Source of the DNA: Methyloversatilis sp. RAC08
GTDB taxonomy: Bacteria; Pseudomonadota; Gammaproteobacteria; Burkholderiales; Rhodocyclaceae
Reading direction: 5' to 3'
Length of the DNA stretch: 64,000 nt
Assembly (NCBI RefSeq): GCF_001713355.1
Contig: NZ_CP016448.1
Coordinates: 3,596,001-3,660,000, forward strand
A program made the position numbers and the translations under genes. Positions within the stretch are counted from its first letter, which is position 1, and the number at the start of each line of letters is the position of its first letter. Shown one piece after another: positions 9,544-18,677 of the stretch. The notes under the pieces are model-generated. The model was not told where the DNA came from and searched no databases. It saw only the letters and a program-made list of their open reading frames with translations.

Positions 9544-11184
9544 ATGGAATCGCTCTTCCACCTTCTTGGCGGGCTCGGCCTGTTCCTGCTCGGCATGGGA
9601 TTCATGACGGACGGACTCAAACTGGCTGCCGGCCCCGCGCTGGAGCGCATTCTGTCCGAATGGACGCGCACCCGGTTGCGCGCGCTGCTGTCCGGCGTGC
9701 TGGTGACCGGTCTGGTGCAGTCGTCGAGTGCGGTGACGGTCGCCACCATCGGCTTCGTCAATGCGGGTCTGCTGACACTCGGCCAGTCGATGTGGGTGAT
9801 CTTCGGCAGCAATGTGGGCACCACGATGACCGGCTGGCTGGTGGCGCTGGTCGGCTTCAAGATGCCGATCGAGCTGTTCGCGTTGCCGCTCATCGGTGTC
9901 GGCATGCTGCTGCGCCTCACCGGCGAAGGGTCGCGCCGCGGGGCGATCGGCATGACGATCGCCGGCTTCGGTGCGCTGTTCCTGGGCATCGACGTGCTGC
10001 GGGAGGCGTTCGGAGACATCGGCTCCGCTGTCAGTTTCGACGCCTGGACAGGCGGCGGAGCCGGGGCGGTACTGTCTGCGGTGCTCGTCGGCATCGTACT
10101 GACCACACTCATGCAGTCATCGAGTGCCGCGATGGCCGTCGTGCTGACCGCCGTGGCGGGCGGCGTGGTGCCCTTGTCGGTGGCCGCTGCCGGCGTGATC
10201 GGGGTGAACCTCGGTACCACCATCACCGCGATCATCGCCGCACTGGGCGCGACACCGAATGCCCGACGCACGGCCGCGGCGCATGTGGCGTTCAATCTGA
10301 TCACCGCGGTCGTTGCCCTGCTGTGTCTTCCGGTCTTGCTTGCGCTGGTCGCATGGATGACGGACGTACTGGAACTCGAGCCGACGGCGACCACCGTTCT
10401 CGCGACGTTCCACACCACGTTCAATGTGCTGGGCGTGCTGCTGATGTGGCCCCTGTCCATGCGGCTGGAGCGCGCCCTGTCGGCGCGCTTCGCCACGCCC
10501 GAGGAAGACGCCGGACGTCCGCAGCACCTCGATGCGAACGTACTTTCGGTACCGACGCTGGCGCTGGATGCGCTGGCGCTGGAAGCGCGCAGGGTCGGCG
10601 CGATGGCCGGAGCGATGGTGCTGTCGGCGCTGGATGGCGCCGCACCCGCCTCGCTCGCGCATCAGCGTGACGCATTCGACCGGCTCACCCGGGCGGTCGC
10701 CGGATTCGTCGTCAGCATCCACCGCAGCACGATGAGTGCGGCCAGCGGCGAGCGCCTGCCGCGCGTCCTGCGCGAGTTGCGGTACTACGAAACGGTCGCC
10801 CGCATGGCATCCGTGATGGCCGAACCGGTTCCTTCGGGACCGCTTCCGGACGACGTGGTGAGCTGCGAGACGCGATTCCGCAAGCAAGTTCGCGATTGGC
10901 TCGCGTTGGTGCTGCCAGCCGGGGATGCGGTGGCTCTTCCCGCTGCCGCAGTGCTGCCCGATGCGCTGGTGACCGCGTATGCCGCCCTGAAGGACGCAAT
11001 TCTGCGTGCTGCCGCTGCGGACGCGCTGAATATCGCGCGCATGGATGCGCTGCTGGAGCGGGCGCGCGCGATGCGTCTTGCTGCAGAGCAGGCCGGGAAG
11101 GCGCTGCAACTGCTGCACCGGATCGAAATGAATGACGATGCGATGAGTCCGGATGAAAGCCGGATGCATCTGATTGCAGAGTGA
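9544..11184 (+). CDS. Na+/phosphate cotransporter family protein with PhoU-like tail
   Basis: 546 residues. The membrane part, about residues 1-310, holds the duplicated Na/Pi-cotransporter signature: LVQSSSAVTVATIGF and GSNVGTTMTG in the first half, LMQSSSAAMAVV and GVNLGTTITA in the second. The C-terminal 220 residues are soluble and helical, in the position of the PhoU-like domain of bacterial NptA/YjbB proteins. It probably moves phosphate with sodium across the inner membrane; YjbB is reported to export. Four bases after the P-type ATPase stop, so co-transcribed. Confidence 0.85.
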   Translation: MESLFHLLGGLGLFLLGMGFMTDGLKLAAGPALERILSEWTRTRLRALLSGVLVTGLVQSSSAVTVATIGFVNAGLLTLGQSMWVIFGSNVGTTMTGWLVALVGFKMPIELFALPLIGVGMLLRLTGEGSRRGAIGMTIAGFGALFLGIDVLREAFGDIGSAVSFDAWTGGGAGAVLSAVLVGIVLTTLMQSSSAAMAVVLTAVAGGVVPLSVAAAGVIGVNLGTTITAIIAALGATPNARRTAAAHVAFNLITAVVALLCLPVLLALVAWMTDVLELEPTATTVLATFHTTFNVLGVLLMWPLSMRLERALSARFATPEEDAGRPQHLDANVLSVPTLALDALALEARRVGAMAGAMVLSALDGAAPASLAHQRDAFDRLTRAVAGFVVSIHRSTMSAASGERLPRVLRELRYYETVARMASVMAEPVPSGPLPDDVVSCETRFRKQVRDWLALVLPAGDAVALPAAAVLPDALVTAYAALKDAILRAAAADALNIARMDALLERARAMRLAAEQAGKALQLLHRIEMNDDAMSPDESRMHLIAE

Positions 11185-11296
11185 GGCTGCATGCATGCGG
11201 CGTCGCGGCGGGGCGAAGACGGTCGGTTCCGTCGGCGATCCCGTCTGCCGGATGCGGGATCGACAGTGAGGCAAGGATGCGGGAGATAAATGTTTC

Positions 11297-12979
11297 ATGG
11301 TGACTGAAGGGATGCAACCCAGCGTGTTCGCCGAAATGGCACTGCTGCTCGGGCTGACCACGGCCGCCGGTGCGCTGGCCGTGCGTCTGCGCCAGCCGGT
11401 GCTGATCGCCTACATCGTGGTGGGCATACTTGCCGGGCCGGCTGCCTTCGGGTTTGTCCAGGCGCATGACCAGGTCGACCTGCTGGCGCAGATAGGCGTG
11501 GCCGTGCTGCTGTTCGTGGTCGGGCTCAAGCTGGATCTGTCGCACGTCAGGCGCATCGGTCCCGTTGCGCTGGCAACCGGTCTGGGTCAGCTGTGCTTCA
11601 CGATACTTTTCGGTTTCATCCTGGTGCTGCTGCTCGGCAGAGGCGCAATGGAAGCGCTTTATGTCGCGGTTGCACTGACCTTTTCCAGCACCATCATCAT
11701 CGTCAAGCTGCTGTCCGACAAACGGGAGCTCGATTCGCTGCACGGACGCATTGCGGTCGGCTTCCTGATCGTGCAGGACATCGCGGTCGTGCTCGCCATG
11801 ATGGCCATGAGTGCGCTGCGCGGTGCCGGCGATGCGGGCGCTACGGAAGTCGTGCTGTCGCTGCTCGCGCGGGTGTCGGGTGCCGCGCTGATCATCTTCC
11901 TGCTGATGCGCTACATCCTGCCGCCGCTGGTGCACACCATGGCCCGCTCGCAGGAACTGCTGCTGCTGTTTGCGATTGCCTGGGGAACCGGGCTTGCCGC
12001 ACTGGGCGAGTGGGCCGGCTTCTCGAAAGAGGCCGGCGCCTTCGTGGCCGGTTTCTCCCTGGCATCGACCCCTTACCGTGAAGCGATGAGCGCCCGCCTG
12101 ACCGGTGTGCGTGACTTCCTGCTGCTGTTCTTCTTCATCGATCTCGGCGCCCGGCTCGATCTGTCGACGCTGGGTGATGAAGTCGTGCCGGCGATCGTGC
12201 TCAGCGCCTTCGTACTGATCGGCAACCCGCTGATCGTGATGGCCATCATGGGTTACATGGGCTATCGCAAGCGCACCGGCTTTCTGGCCGGACTGACCGT
12301 TGCACAGATCAGCGAATTTTCCATCGTGTTCGTTGCCATGGGCATCACGCTTGGTCATGTAGGCCGCGAGGCACTGGGACTGACGACCCTGGTCGGGCTC
12401 GTCACCATCGCGCTGTCCACCTACATGATCATTCACGCCCAGACGCTGTTCGAGAGGCTGTCGCCATGGCTGTCGATGTTCGAGCGCAAGCATCCATACC
12501 GCGAGGTGACGGTCGAAAGCGGAGTCGAGCGTTCCAGTTCGACCGACGTGATGGTGTTCGGGCTCGGGCGCTACGGCAAGCGGCTCGCAATGCAGCTTGC
12601 CGACGCCGGGTTGGCCGTGCGCGGCATCGATTTCGATCCGGAAGTGGTGCTCGAGCTGCGCGGGCGCGGCGTGAAGGTGGATTTCGGCGATGCCCAGGAT
12701 CCGCACTTCCTCGACAGTCTGCCGCTCGATACGGTGCAGTGGGCCATCAGTACCCTGCCTGACTTCGAATCGAACCGGGAATGGCTGGCGGCACTGCGGG
12801 CGCGCAACTTCGCCGGCGAGGTGGCGATCGTGGCCCGTGATGACGTGCAGGGTGAGCAGCTCAAGCGCGCGGGTGCTCCGATCGTGCTGTACCCGTTCCG
12901 CAATGCGGTGGATTACGTTGCGGAACATCTGTCCGATTTGATACGCAAGAAGGAGGAGCGACATGAAGCCAATCCGTAA
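11297..12979 (+). CDS. CPA2-family cation:proton antiporter, KefB/KefC-like
   Basis: 560 residues. Roughly twelve membrane helices cover the first 390 residues (Na+/H+ exchanger domain), followed by an RCK/TrkA-N domain beginning near residue 415 with a dinucleotide-binding turn, VMVFGLGRYGKRLAMQLADAG minus its last residue. This is the layout of glutathione-gated or nucleotide-gated K+ efflux antiporters. Start at 11297; an in-frame ATG at 11312 is possible. The last 17 bases overlap the next gene, a universal stress protein, which suggests joint action during ionic or pH stress. Confidence 0.85.
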   Translation: MVTEGMQPSVFAEMALLLGLTTAAGALAVRLRQPVLIAYIVVGILAGPAAFGFVQAHDQVDLLAQIGVAVLLFVVGLKLDLSHVRRIGPVALATGLGQLCFTILFGFILVLLLGRGAMEALYVAVALTFSSTIIIVKLLSDKRELDSLHGRIAVGFLIVQDIAVVLAMMAMSALRGAGDAGATEVVLSLLARVSGAALIIFLLMRYILPPLVHTMARSQELLLLFAIAWGTGLAALGEWAGFSKEAGAFVAGFSLASTPYREAMSARLTGVRDFLLLFFFIDLGARLDLSTLGDEVVPAIVLSAFVLIGNPLIVMAIMGYMGYRKRTGFLAGLTVAQISEFSIVFVAMGITLGHVGREALGLTTLVGLVTIALSTYMIIHAQTLFERLSPWLSMFERKHPYREVTVESGVERSSSTDVMVFGLGRYGKRLAMQLADAGLAVRGIDFDPEVVLELRGRGVKVDFGDAQDPHFLDSLPLDTVQWAISTLPDFESNREWLAALRARNFAGEVAIVARDDVQGEQLKRAGAPIVLYPFRNAVDYVAEHLSDLIRKKEERHEANP

Positions 12980-13859
12980 CATTCTCGCGGCAACTGATCT
13001 GTCGGCGCCGGCGCGGGAGGCGCTTGCGCGCGCCTTTCGGCTCGCTGCGGAAACGGGTGCGCAGCTGACGCTGATGCATGCGGTGAGCAGCGGGGCGATG
13101 GCGGCGTTGCATGAGCTGCTCGGCACCCGCGCGTCGACGGTCGAGCAGGGCATCGTCGAAGATGCCTGCAAAACGCTGCGTGACCTTGCCGAAGAGTTGG
13201 GGCACACGCACGGAGTATCCGCCGCAGTGCGGGTATTGACCGGTGCGGTCGTGCAGGAAATCGTTGATCAGACCGATCAGCTCGATGCCGATCTGCTGGT
13301 GGTGGGCGCGCGCGGCGAGGATTTCATGCGCCACCTGATGCTGGGCTCAACGGCAGAGCGCATGCTCGGAGTGATGACGAGGCCAGTGCTGGTGGTACGC
13401 CAGCCGCCTCATGCACCCTACCGGCGCGTGCTCGTGCCGGTTGATTTCTCGATGGCGTCGGAGCCGTCGCTGCAGGCTGTTCGCGCATTCGCTCCGCACG
13501 CTGAAATCATATTGCTGCACGCCTTCGAACTGCCGTTCGAAGGAAAGCTGCGCTATGCAGGCATCGACGATGCGGCAATACATGCGCTCCGGATTGCCGA
13601 GCGCAATTCGGCGTGCCATCAGATCGAAGCACTGCAGGCAAGTGCCGGCATCGCCGACCAGTCGCGCATCATCGTTCGCCACGGCGATGCATGTTCGCTG
13701 ATCCGCGAGGTACAGCAGCAGGAACACTGTGACCTGATCGCGCTTGGCAAGCAGGGGCGCAACCGCATTAAGGAAATGCTGCTCGGCAGTGTGACCCGAC
13801 ACCTGTTGTCGGAATCCGACTGCGACGTGCTGGTCGTCGGCGATTCGGGTGCCGGGTGA
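12963..13859 (+). CDS. universal stress protein, two Usp domains in tandem
   Basis: 298 residues made of two UspA folds. Each half ends with the ATP-binding pattern G-x2-G-x9-G-S: GARGEDFMRHLMLGST in the first and GKQGRNRIKEMLLGSV in the second. Both halves therefore keep nucleotide-binding features. The start at 12963 has a strong Shine-Dalgarno (AAGGAGG at 12950-12956) inside the end of the antiporter gene. Cytoplasmic; likely a regulator or sensor coupled to the antiporter. The role is inferred from linkage. Confidence 0.88.
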   Translation: MKPIRNILAATDLSAPAREALARAFRLAAETGAQLTLMHAVSSGAMAALHELLGTRASTVEQGIVEDACKTLRDLAEELGHTHGVSAAVRVLTGAVVQEIVDQTDQLDADLLVVGARGEDFMRHLMLGSTAERMLGVMTRPVLVVRQPPHAPYRRVLVPVDFSMASEPSLQAVRAFAPHAEIILLHAFELPFEGKLRYAGIDDAAIHALRIAERNSACHQIEALQASAGIADQSRIIVRHGDACSLIREVQQQEHCDLIALGKQGRNRIKEMLLGSVTRHLLSESDCDVLVVGDSGAG

Positions 13860-14023
13860 CCGTGATGCGGGCAGATGTCGCAGCAGCTCGTCACAAGCCT
13901 GCCGCGGCAGGCGGATCACCGTCGCTGCGGTGGGCCGAATTCGAGCTGCATTCGAACGCTGCCGCAATCGGCGCGGCTTGCGCGACAACCCAATGTCGGC
14001 GGCACCTCCACCGGGTAACGCGA

Positions 14024-14046
14024 ATGCCCGATTACGGACCGGGCAT
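14024..14046 (-). terminator. possible terminator of the pga-like operon
   Basis: ATGCCCG at 14024-14030 and CGGGCAT at 14040-14046 form a 7-bp hairpin just beyond the pgaA-like stop, in the gap between convergent genes. There is no clear T-run, so factor-dependent ending is equally possible. Confidence 0.35.
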
Positions 14047-14053
14047 CGTCTGA

Positions 14054-16132
14054 TCAGAACCAGGCGTTGAGCGTGACGCTGCCGAAACGGCGCCAGTAAC
14101 CACTGCCGCCGCCCGGCGAGCCGGCTTCGCTGTCGGAAATGCCGGCTGCTGCCCGCAGTTGCCAGCCGGGCCCGATATCGTAGGCGACCCAGCCTTCGAG
14201 CAGATAGTTGCGGCCGGATGCGCCGTTGCCGTCGCCATCGGTTTCGTCGTAGCGGCCAAATGCAGCCTTGGCGTAGTAGCTCCACGGGCGGATGTCGTCA
14301 TAGATCGACATGAAGGCCCGGTATTCGAGATAGCGGTCCGGGTTGTAGTAGCCGCGATTGGCGCGGTTGATGTCCCACGGCCGGCTGTTTTCGAAGCGGT
14401 TGCCCTCGATGCCCAGCCGGATCTGCGGACGCGTCCACAGTGCGTAGTCCCCGCGCCAGGCGACGCGATTGCGCTGGTTGTCGTCGTCGAATTCGAGTCG
14501 TGCGACGCTGCCGGCGAAGCTCCAGCGCGGTGTCGGCGTGTAGGTCACACCGACCGACACGTCGCGGAAATTCACTTCGTTGCGCAGCGCACTGATGGTG
14601 TCGATGATGCCGCTGCCGGTTTCCGCGTCGATGCGCCACAGATCAGCCGGGACGTAGCGCAGGCGCGCACGCCACACCGTGCTCTGCCAGCCGTCGTAAT
14701 CGCGTCGGCCGAGCGTGAAGCTGGGCCACAGCGTGCCGCGGCCACCGCGCACATCGCCCAGACGCAATCCGTAGGTCGCGCTGATTTCGCTGCCGCTGAC
14801 TGTTCGGCGCGGCGAACGTGTTCCGGTTTCGTAGCCGCTGATCTGCGGCAGGCGTACGCCGACCTCGAAAAAATCGGTCGGCGAGCGTCGCCAGCCGGCC
14901 AGCGCGAACGGCGTGACGATGCGCAACCGGTCGGCGTCGTCAGACCAGTCGATGCCGGCCGAGGCATAGTGCTGCGTGTCGCGCCGGATCCGGTAATCGC
15001 GCAGCCACAGCGCGCCTTCGTCGGTGACATCGGCGAGCAGCGGCATCGCTTCGTCGGCGTGGCCGGCCCAGTACAGGGCGCGCGCCTTTGCCACGTTCAG
15101 GCCCGGATCCGCAGACGCATCCAGCCGGTCGAATTCGCCGACTGCTGCGCGATGCCGCCCGGCGAAATTATCGGATTGCGCCAGACCGAGTCGCGCATCG
15201 GCATCGCTTGGATCGGCCTGAAGCAGGGTGGCATAAATTTCCCGCGCACCGGCTGGATCGTCCGACCACAGCAGCGCGCGCGCCAGACCGCGCTGTGCAG
15301 CGCGGTCGTCCGGCTGGTCGGCGAGCAGCTTGCGCCATGCTTCGGCCGCGCAGGGGTGGCGGTCCAGCGCGGCACAGGCCTGCGCGAGGCCGCGCCAGGT
15401 TTCGGGCAGGCCGATGCCTTCGGCGTGCGCTTCCGAGAACAGCGAACGGGCAGCCGCTGCATCACCTGACCACAGAGTCTGCCAGGCCAGCGGCAGCAAC
15501 CAGTCGGTGCGTCGTTCCGGCGCCAGTTGCAGTGCCTGTCGCCATGCCAGCGCCGACTCGGCGTTGCGGTCGGCATAACCCAGCACGCGCGCCACCTCGG
15601 CGGTGCGCTCGGCATCGGCGCGGTCGACGCGTGCCAGCTGTGCATAGGCGTCGAGTGCGCCAGTGTAGTCCTGCGCCGCAGTATGCGAGCGCGCCTGACC
15701 GAGCAGGGATTCGATCAGGCCGCGCCGGCTGTCGCTGACCGATGCCGCGTCCGACCAGCCATTCATTCTCTGCTGGAACAGCGCCGCCGCGCGTTCGAAG
15801 CGGCCGGCCCAGAGCGATTGCCAGGCGAGTGACGGGAGAATGTCTGCCTGCCGGGTGGGTGCCACGCGCAGTGCACGCTCGTACAGGTCGGCGGCAGCCT
15901 CGTTGCGGTCGGCAAATCCTTCGACGCGGGCGGCTTCGATCAGCAGGTCGGTGTCGTCCGGAAACTGGCTCACCAGAACGCGGTAGAGCTCGATCGCCGG
16001 CGCATAGTCACGCGCGCCAACGAGCAGGCGCGCTTCGTCGCGTTGCGGGTGGACCGCGAAAGCGGGCTTCACTGCGGTGAGCAGAACCATCAGTACGAGA
16101 GCGAGCGTCAGGGCAGGCAGTGCGCGCGTCAT
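14054..16132 (-). CDS. pgaA: PgaA-like outer-membrane polysaccharide export protein (TPR + beta-barrel)
   Basis: 692 residues. The ATG at 16132 gives a clean signal peptide (MTRALPALTLALVLMVLLTA, cleavage after AFA). An earlier GTG at 16204 would overlap pgaC and add a non-signal leader. Residues about 35-400 are TPR-like helical repeats rich in A-x-x-x-Y/L patterns. The last 280 residues alternate aromatic strands (RYVPADLWRIDAETGSG, TLGRRDYDGWQ) and end in LNAWF, with the terminal Phe typical of outer-membrane barrels. This matches PgaA, the porin that exports poly-beta-1,6-GlcNAc. It lies 38 bases downstream of pgaC. The gene name is by analogy; another exopolysaccharide porin is possible. 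Confidence 0.75.
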   Translation of the reverse strand: MTRALPALTLALVLMVLLTAVKPAFAVHPQRDEARLLVGARDYAPAIELYRVLVSQFPDDTDLLIEAARVEGFADRNEAAADLYERALRVAPTRQADILPSLAWQSLWAGRFERAAALFQQRMNGWSDAASVSDSRRGLIESLLGQARSHTAAQDYTGALDAYAQLARVDRADAERTAEVARVLGYADRNAESALAWRQALQLAPERRTDWLLPLAWQTLWSGDAAAARSLFSEAHAEGIGLPETWRGLAQACAALDRHPCAAEAWRKLLADQPDDRAAQRGLARALLWSDDPAGAREIYATLLQADPSDADARLGLAQSDNFAGRHRAAVGEFDRLDASADPGLNVAKARALYWAGHADEAMPLLADVTDEGALWLRDYRIRRDTQHYASAGIDWSDDADRLRIVTPFALAGWRRSPTDFFEVGVRLPQISGYETGTRSPRRTVSGSEISATYGLRLGDVRGGRGTLWPSFTLGRRDYDGWQSTVWRARLRYVPADLWRIDAETGSGIIDTISALRNEVNFRDVSVGVTYTPTPRWSFAGSVARLEFDDDNQRNRVAWRGDYALWTRPQIRLGIEGNRFENSRPWDINRANRGYYNPDRYLEYRAFMSIYDDIRPWSYYAKAAFGRYDETDGDGNGASGRNYLLEGWVAYDIGPGWQLRAAAGISDSEAGSPGGGSGYWRRFGSVTLNAWF

Positions 16133-16170
16133 GGGGCGGAGTGCTGCGAGCAATTCATGTAGCAAAAGTA

Positions 16171-17442
16171 TCAGGCCTCGCGCCCGGTCCGCGGCGTGTT
16201 CCACGTGATGGACTGTCGCGCAGGCGCAACAAACAGGTGGTGCAGCGACATGCAGGTGGTGATCGCAAGGAAGGCCCAGTAAACAAGCCGATAGAACACT
16301 GCGTAGGGGAAATAGCGCCAGATGCCTCGGTCATACCGGTGGTCGATCAGCGTGCCCAGAGCGAGCTGCATCAGGCACAGGGTGGCGATCACCATGCCCC
16401 ACAGATTGGGCAGCGGCGAGGCGCCGACTGGCGGAAAGCCGATGGCCCACGATGCGATCCACAACGTGGTCATTGCCACGAACACAATGGCCCAGCAGAT
16501 CGACAGCACCGACTCGATGAACATCGGCCACATGCGGCGGTAGCGCCAGTGCAGGATGACGTCGCGATGGCGGCGCAGCACCTGCATAAGGCCACGCGCC
16601 CAGCGCAGCCGCTGCCGGAAAAGCGCTCGAAAGTGTACCGGCACCGTCATCCACACGATGGCATGCGGTTCGTAACGGATGTCGTGAAAGTGGCGCTGCA
16701 GCTTCCAGGTCAGTTCGATGTCTTCGGTCGGCATGTCGGGCGAAAAGCCGCCGACCGACTGCACGGCGCTCTTGCGGAAGGCGGCCACCACGCCCGACAC
16801 CGTCACGATGCGGCCCCAGATGCGCTGCGAACGTCGCAGCAGGCTGACGATGGACGTGAATTCGATCGCCTGCAGCCGGCTCAGGAAGGTATCGACGTTG
16901 CGCACCCGCGGGTTGCCGGTGACCGCTGCGACGCGGGCGCTCATGAAGTGCGGAACCAGGTGCCACAGGATGTCGGGCTCGGGCTCCGCATCGGCATCCA
17001 TGATGAGCACGATGTCGCCGCGCAGCATCGGCAACGCGTCGTTCAGCGCCATCGCCTTGCCTTCGTTGATGCGCTTGTCGATCAGGCGCACCCGGCCTGT
17101 CTGCACGAAGGGCAGCACCTGGCGCACCGTACCGTCGCTGGAGCCGTCATTGACCACCACGATTTCGTAGTCCGGGTAATCGACGGCACATACCGCGACC
17201 AGCGAGCGCGCGATCACCGCGTCTTCGTTGTGCGCAGGAATCAGGATGCTGACCGGTGGCGAGAAGCTGCGGTCGGATGGCAGGGCACCCGGCTCGTCGC
17301 GCTCCCAGCGGAACACGAAGAACAGTGATGTAGTGATCCACACCAGGCTGGAAATGATGGGGTATGCAGCGAAGAAGAACAGCGCAACCGAGTAGGTCCC
17401 GGTGTACTGAAAGCTGATCAGCAGGCTTTCAAGCGCGTGCAT
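16171..17442 (-). CDS. pgaC: poly-GlcNAc synthase-type glycosyltransferase family 2
   Basis: 423 residues. An N-terminal membrane segment (about 17-42) is followed by a GT-A domain: ILIPAHNEDAV, VVVNDGSSDGTV, MDADAEPEPD (the DxD), TEDIELTWKL, and the processive-synthase motif QRLRWARG (QxxRW) near residue 283. Three or four membrane helices close the protein. These match PgaC/IcaA, which polymerises UDP-GlcNAc at the inner membrane with PgaD. The gene lies between pgaD and pgaA on the same strand. A hyaluronan or cellulose-like product cannot be excluded by sequence reading alone. Confidence 0.87.
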   Translation of the reverse strand: MHALESLLISFQYTGTYSVALFFFAAYPIISSLVWITTSLFFVFRWERDEPGALPSDRSFSPPVSILIPAHNEDAVIARSLVAVCAVDYPDYEIVVVNDGSSDGTVRQVLPFVQTGRVRLIDKRINEGKAMALNDALPMLRGDIVLIMDADAEPEPDILWHLVPHFMSARVAAVTGNPRVRNVDTFLSRLQAIEFTSIVSLLRRSQRIWGRIVTVSGVVAAFRKSAVQSVGGFSPDMPTEDIELTWKLQRHFHDIRYEPHAIVWMTVPVHFRALFRQRLRWARGLMQVLRRHRDVILHWRYRRMWPMFIESVLSICWAIVFVAMTTLWIASWAIGFPPVGASPLPNLWGMVIATLCLMQLALGTLIDHRYDRGIWRYFPYAVFYRLVYWAFLAITTCMSLHHLFVAPARQSITWNTPRTGREA

Positions 17443-17451
17443 GGCGGCAAG

Positions 17452-17865
17452 TCAGCCCTTGCCGAACAGTCGGGACACTCCTGGATCGACGCTGCGCGGC
17501 GCGAGACAGCGGTACAGCTTTCGGGAATCGACGACGCCGATCACCGTGATGCGCGCGGTGCGCAGCGTGGTCCAGTCAGCCACCACCGGGCGCCCGGCCC
17601 AGTCCTGCAGGTATTCGGCCTTCGCTTCCGGCAACCGGAGCCGGGGGCCCTTGAGCTTGAAAATCGCCAGATTGTGCAGCACCCAGTACAGCGTTATCGC
17701 CGGGCTGATGACCAGTGTGGCAACAATCATCCAGGCCAGTACGCCATAGTCGGGCAGGTCGCGGCCGACCAGCAGCCAGGCCCAGCCGAACAGGAACCAC
17801 CCTGCGCCAACGACGAAGACATGCACCAGCCGCTGACCCGCGCTGCGCAGGGGCTCACGGCGCAT
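17452..17865 (-). CDS. pgaD: PgaD-like synthase subunit
   Basis: 137 residues from the ATG at 17865, which shares one base with the stop of the upstream PEP-CTERM gene (TGATG). Two membrane helices (about 14-34 and 44-67) precede a basic cytoplasmic tail. This is the architecture of PgaD, the small partner that activates PgaC in response to cyclic-di-GMP in E. coli. The stop lies 9 bases before pgaC. An upstream in-frame start would lie within the PEP-CTERM gene and is disfavoured. Confidence 0.75.
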   Translation of the reverse strand: MRREPLRSAGQRLVHVFVVGAGWFLFGWAWLLVGRDLPDYGVLAWMIVATLVISPAITLYWVLHNLAIFKLKGPRLRLPEAKAEYLQDWAGRPVVADWTTLRTARITVIGVVDSRKLYRCLAPRSVDPGVSRLFGKG

Positions 17866-18677
17866 CAGGCACGTTGCCGGACGGCGACTGCGATCAGGCC
17901 CAGCCCGCCGAGCAGCATCCACCACGTGGCAGGTTCGGGTACCGGCATTGGTTGGGACAGGGTGAGCAGGTTTTCGGTCGGCACAAGCGTCCAGTCTGTA
18001 GCCCCTTCGCGCGACCAGCGCAGGTCGACGACGCCGGCTTCGAGCCGGTTGTAGGCGCCCAGCTGAAAACGATACAGACCGACATCAAGCAGGATGTCCT
18101 GCTCGAAGCCGAGCCGGTCACGCGGATTGACGCCGTCCTTGACCAGCGACAACATCGCGCCGCCGGCGCCGTAAAGGTTGAAGAAGAAGCCGTCGTCGTA
18201 CAGTACGCCGAAGTTATAGAGGCTCTTTTCGGTGATGCGGATGTAGCCATCGAAGCGCGACAGCCAGTTGGTCTGTGGCGCGCTCAGCGGCAATTCCAGC
18301 GTGGTGCCCCATTGCGCGGCGTACATCGCGTTGTAGAGCGTGTTGCCGAAATTCACCTGGCTCGCGATGCCGGTCCAGCGTTCGATGACGCCGGACTGGC
18401 CGACCGGCTGGTCGATCAGCGCATGCCAGTCGGCGATGCCCCAGATGCCGGTGCCCCAGGCAAAGTCGGAAATCGGTTGTCCACTGCCGTAGCTGAGCGT
18501 GGCTTCATCCCACAGTACTGTGCTGCCCTGCCAGTTTTCATCGATCTTGACGAACAGCGCATCCGCGCCACCACCGGTGCCGTAGCTTCCGGGGAGTGAA
18601 GGGGCCAGATCGACGGCAAGTGCGGCGAGGGGGGCCGCCATGACCGTCGCCAGCAAGGCCGAGAGCATCTTTTTCAT
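17865..18677 (-). CDS. PEP-CTERM sorted exoprotein with PA14-like region, first gene of pga-like operon
   Basis: 270 residues. Signal peptide MKKMLSALLATVMAAPLAAL. The C-terminus has the three-part PEP-CTERM signal: VPEPATW, a hydrophobic helix (WMLLGGLGLIAVAV) and RQRA. This tags it for exosortase-dependent sorting to the outer surface. The middle (about 135-235) reads like a PA14-type carbohydrate-binding fold: FDGYIRITEKSLYNFGVLYD followed by DGFFFNLYG, then YRFQLGAYNRLEAGVVDLRW. It is coupled to pgaD, so it may bind or organise the polymer made by PgaCD. The PEP-CTERM call is firm, the PA14-like call moderate, the role inferred. Confidence 0.85.
   Translation of the reverse strand: MKKMLSALLATVMAAPLAALAVDLAPSLPGSYGTGGGADALFVKIDENWQGSTVLWDEATLSYGSGQPISDFAWGTGIWGIADWHALIDQPVGQSGVIERWTGIASQVNFGNTLYNAMYAAQWGTTLELPLSAPQTNWLSRFDGYIRITEKSLYNFGVLYDDGFFFNLYGAGGAMLSLVKDGVNPRDRLGFEQDILLDVGLYRFQLGAYNRLEAGVVDLRWSREGATDWTLVPTENLLTLSQPMPVPEPATWWMLLGGLGLIAVAVRQRA

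Noticed and set aside
8280-10496. 738-codon open frame on the - strand
   Set aside because: Antisense to the P-type ATPase and Na/Pi genes; Ser/Thr/Arg-rich shadow.
10712-13207. 831-codon open frame on the - strand
   Set aside because: Antisense to the Na/Pi cotransporter end and the CPA2 antiporter; low-complexity basic/His-rich translation.
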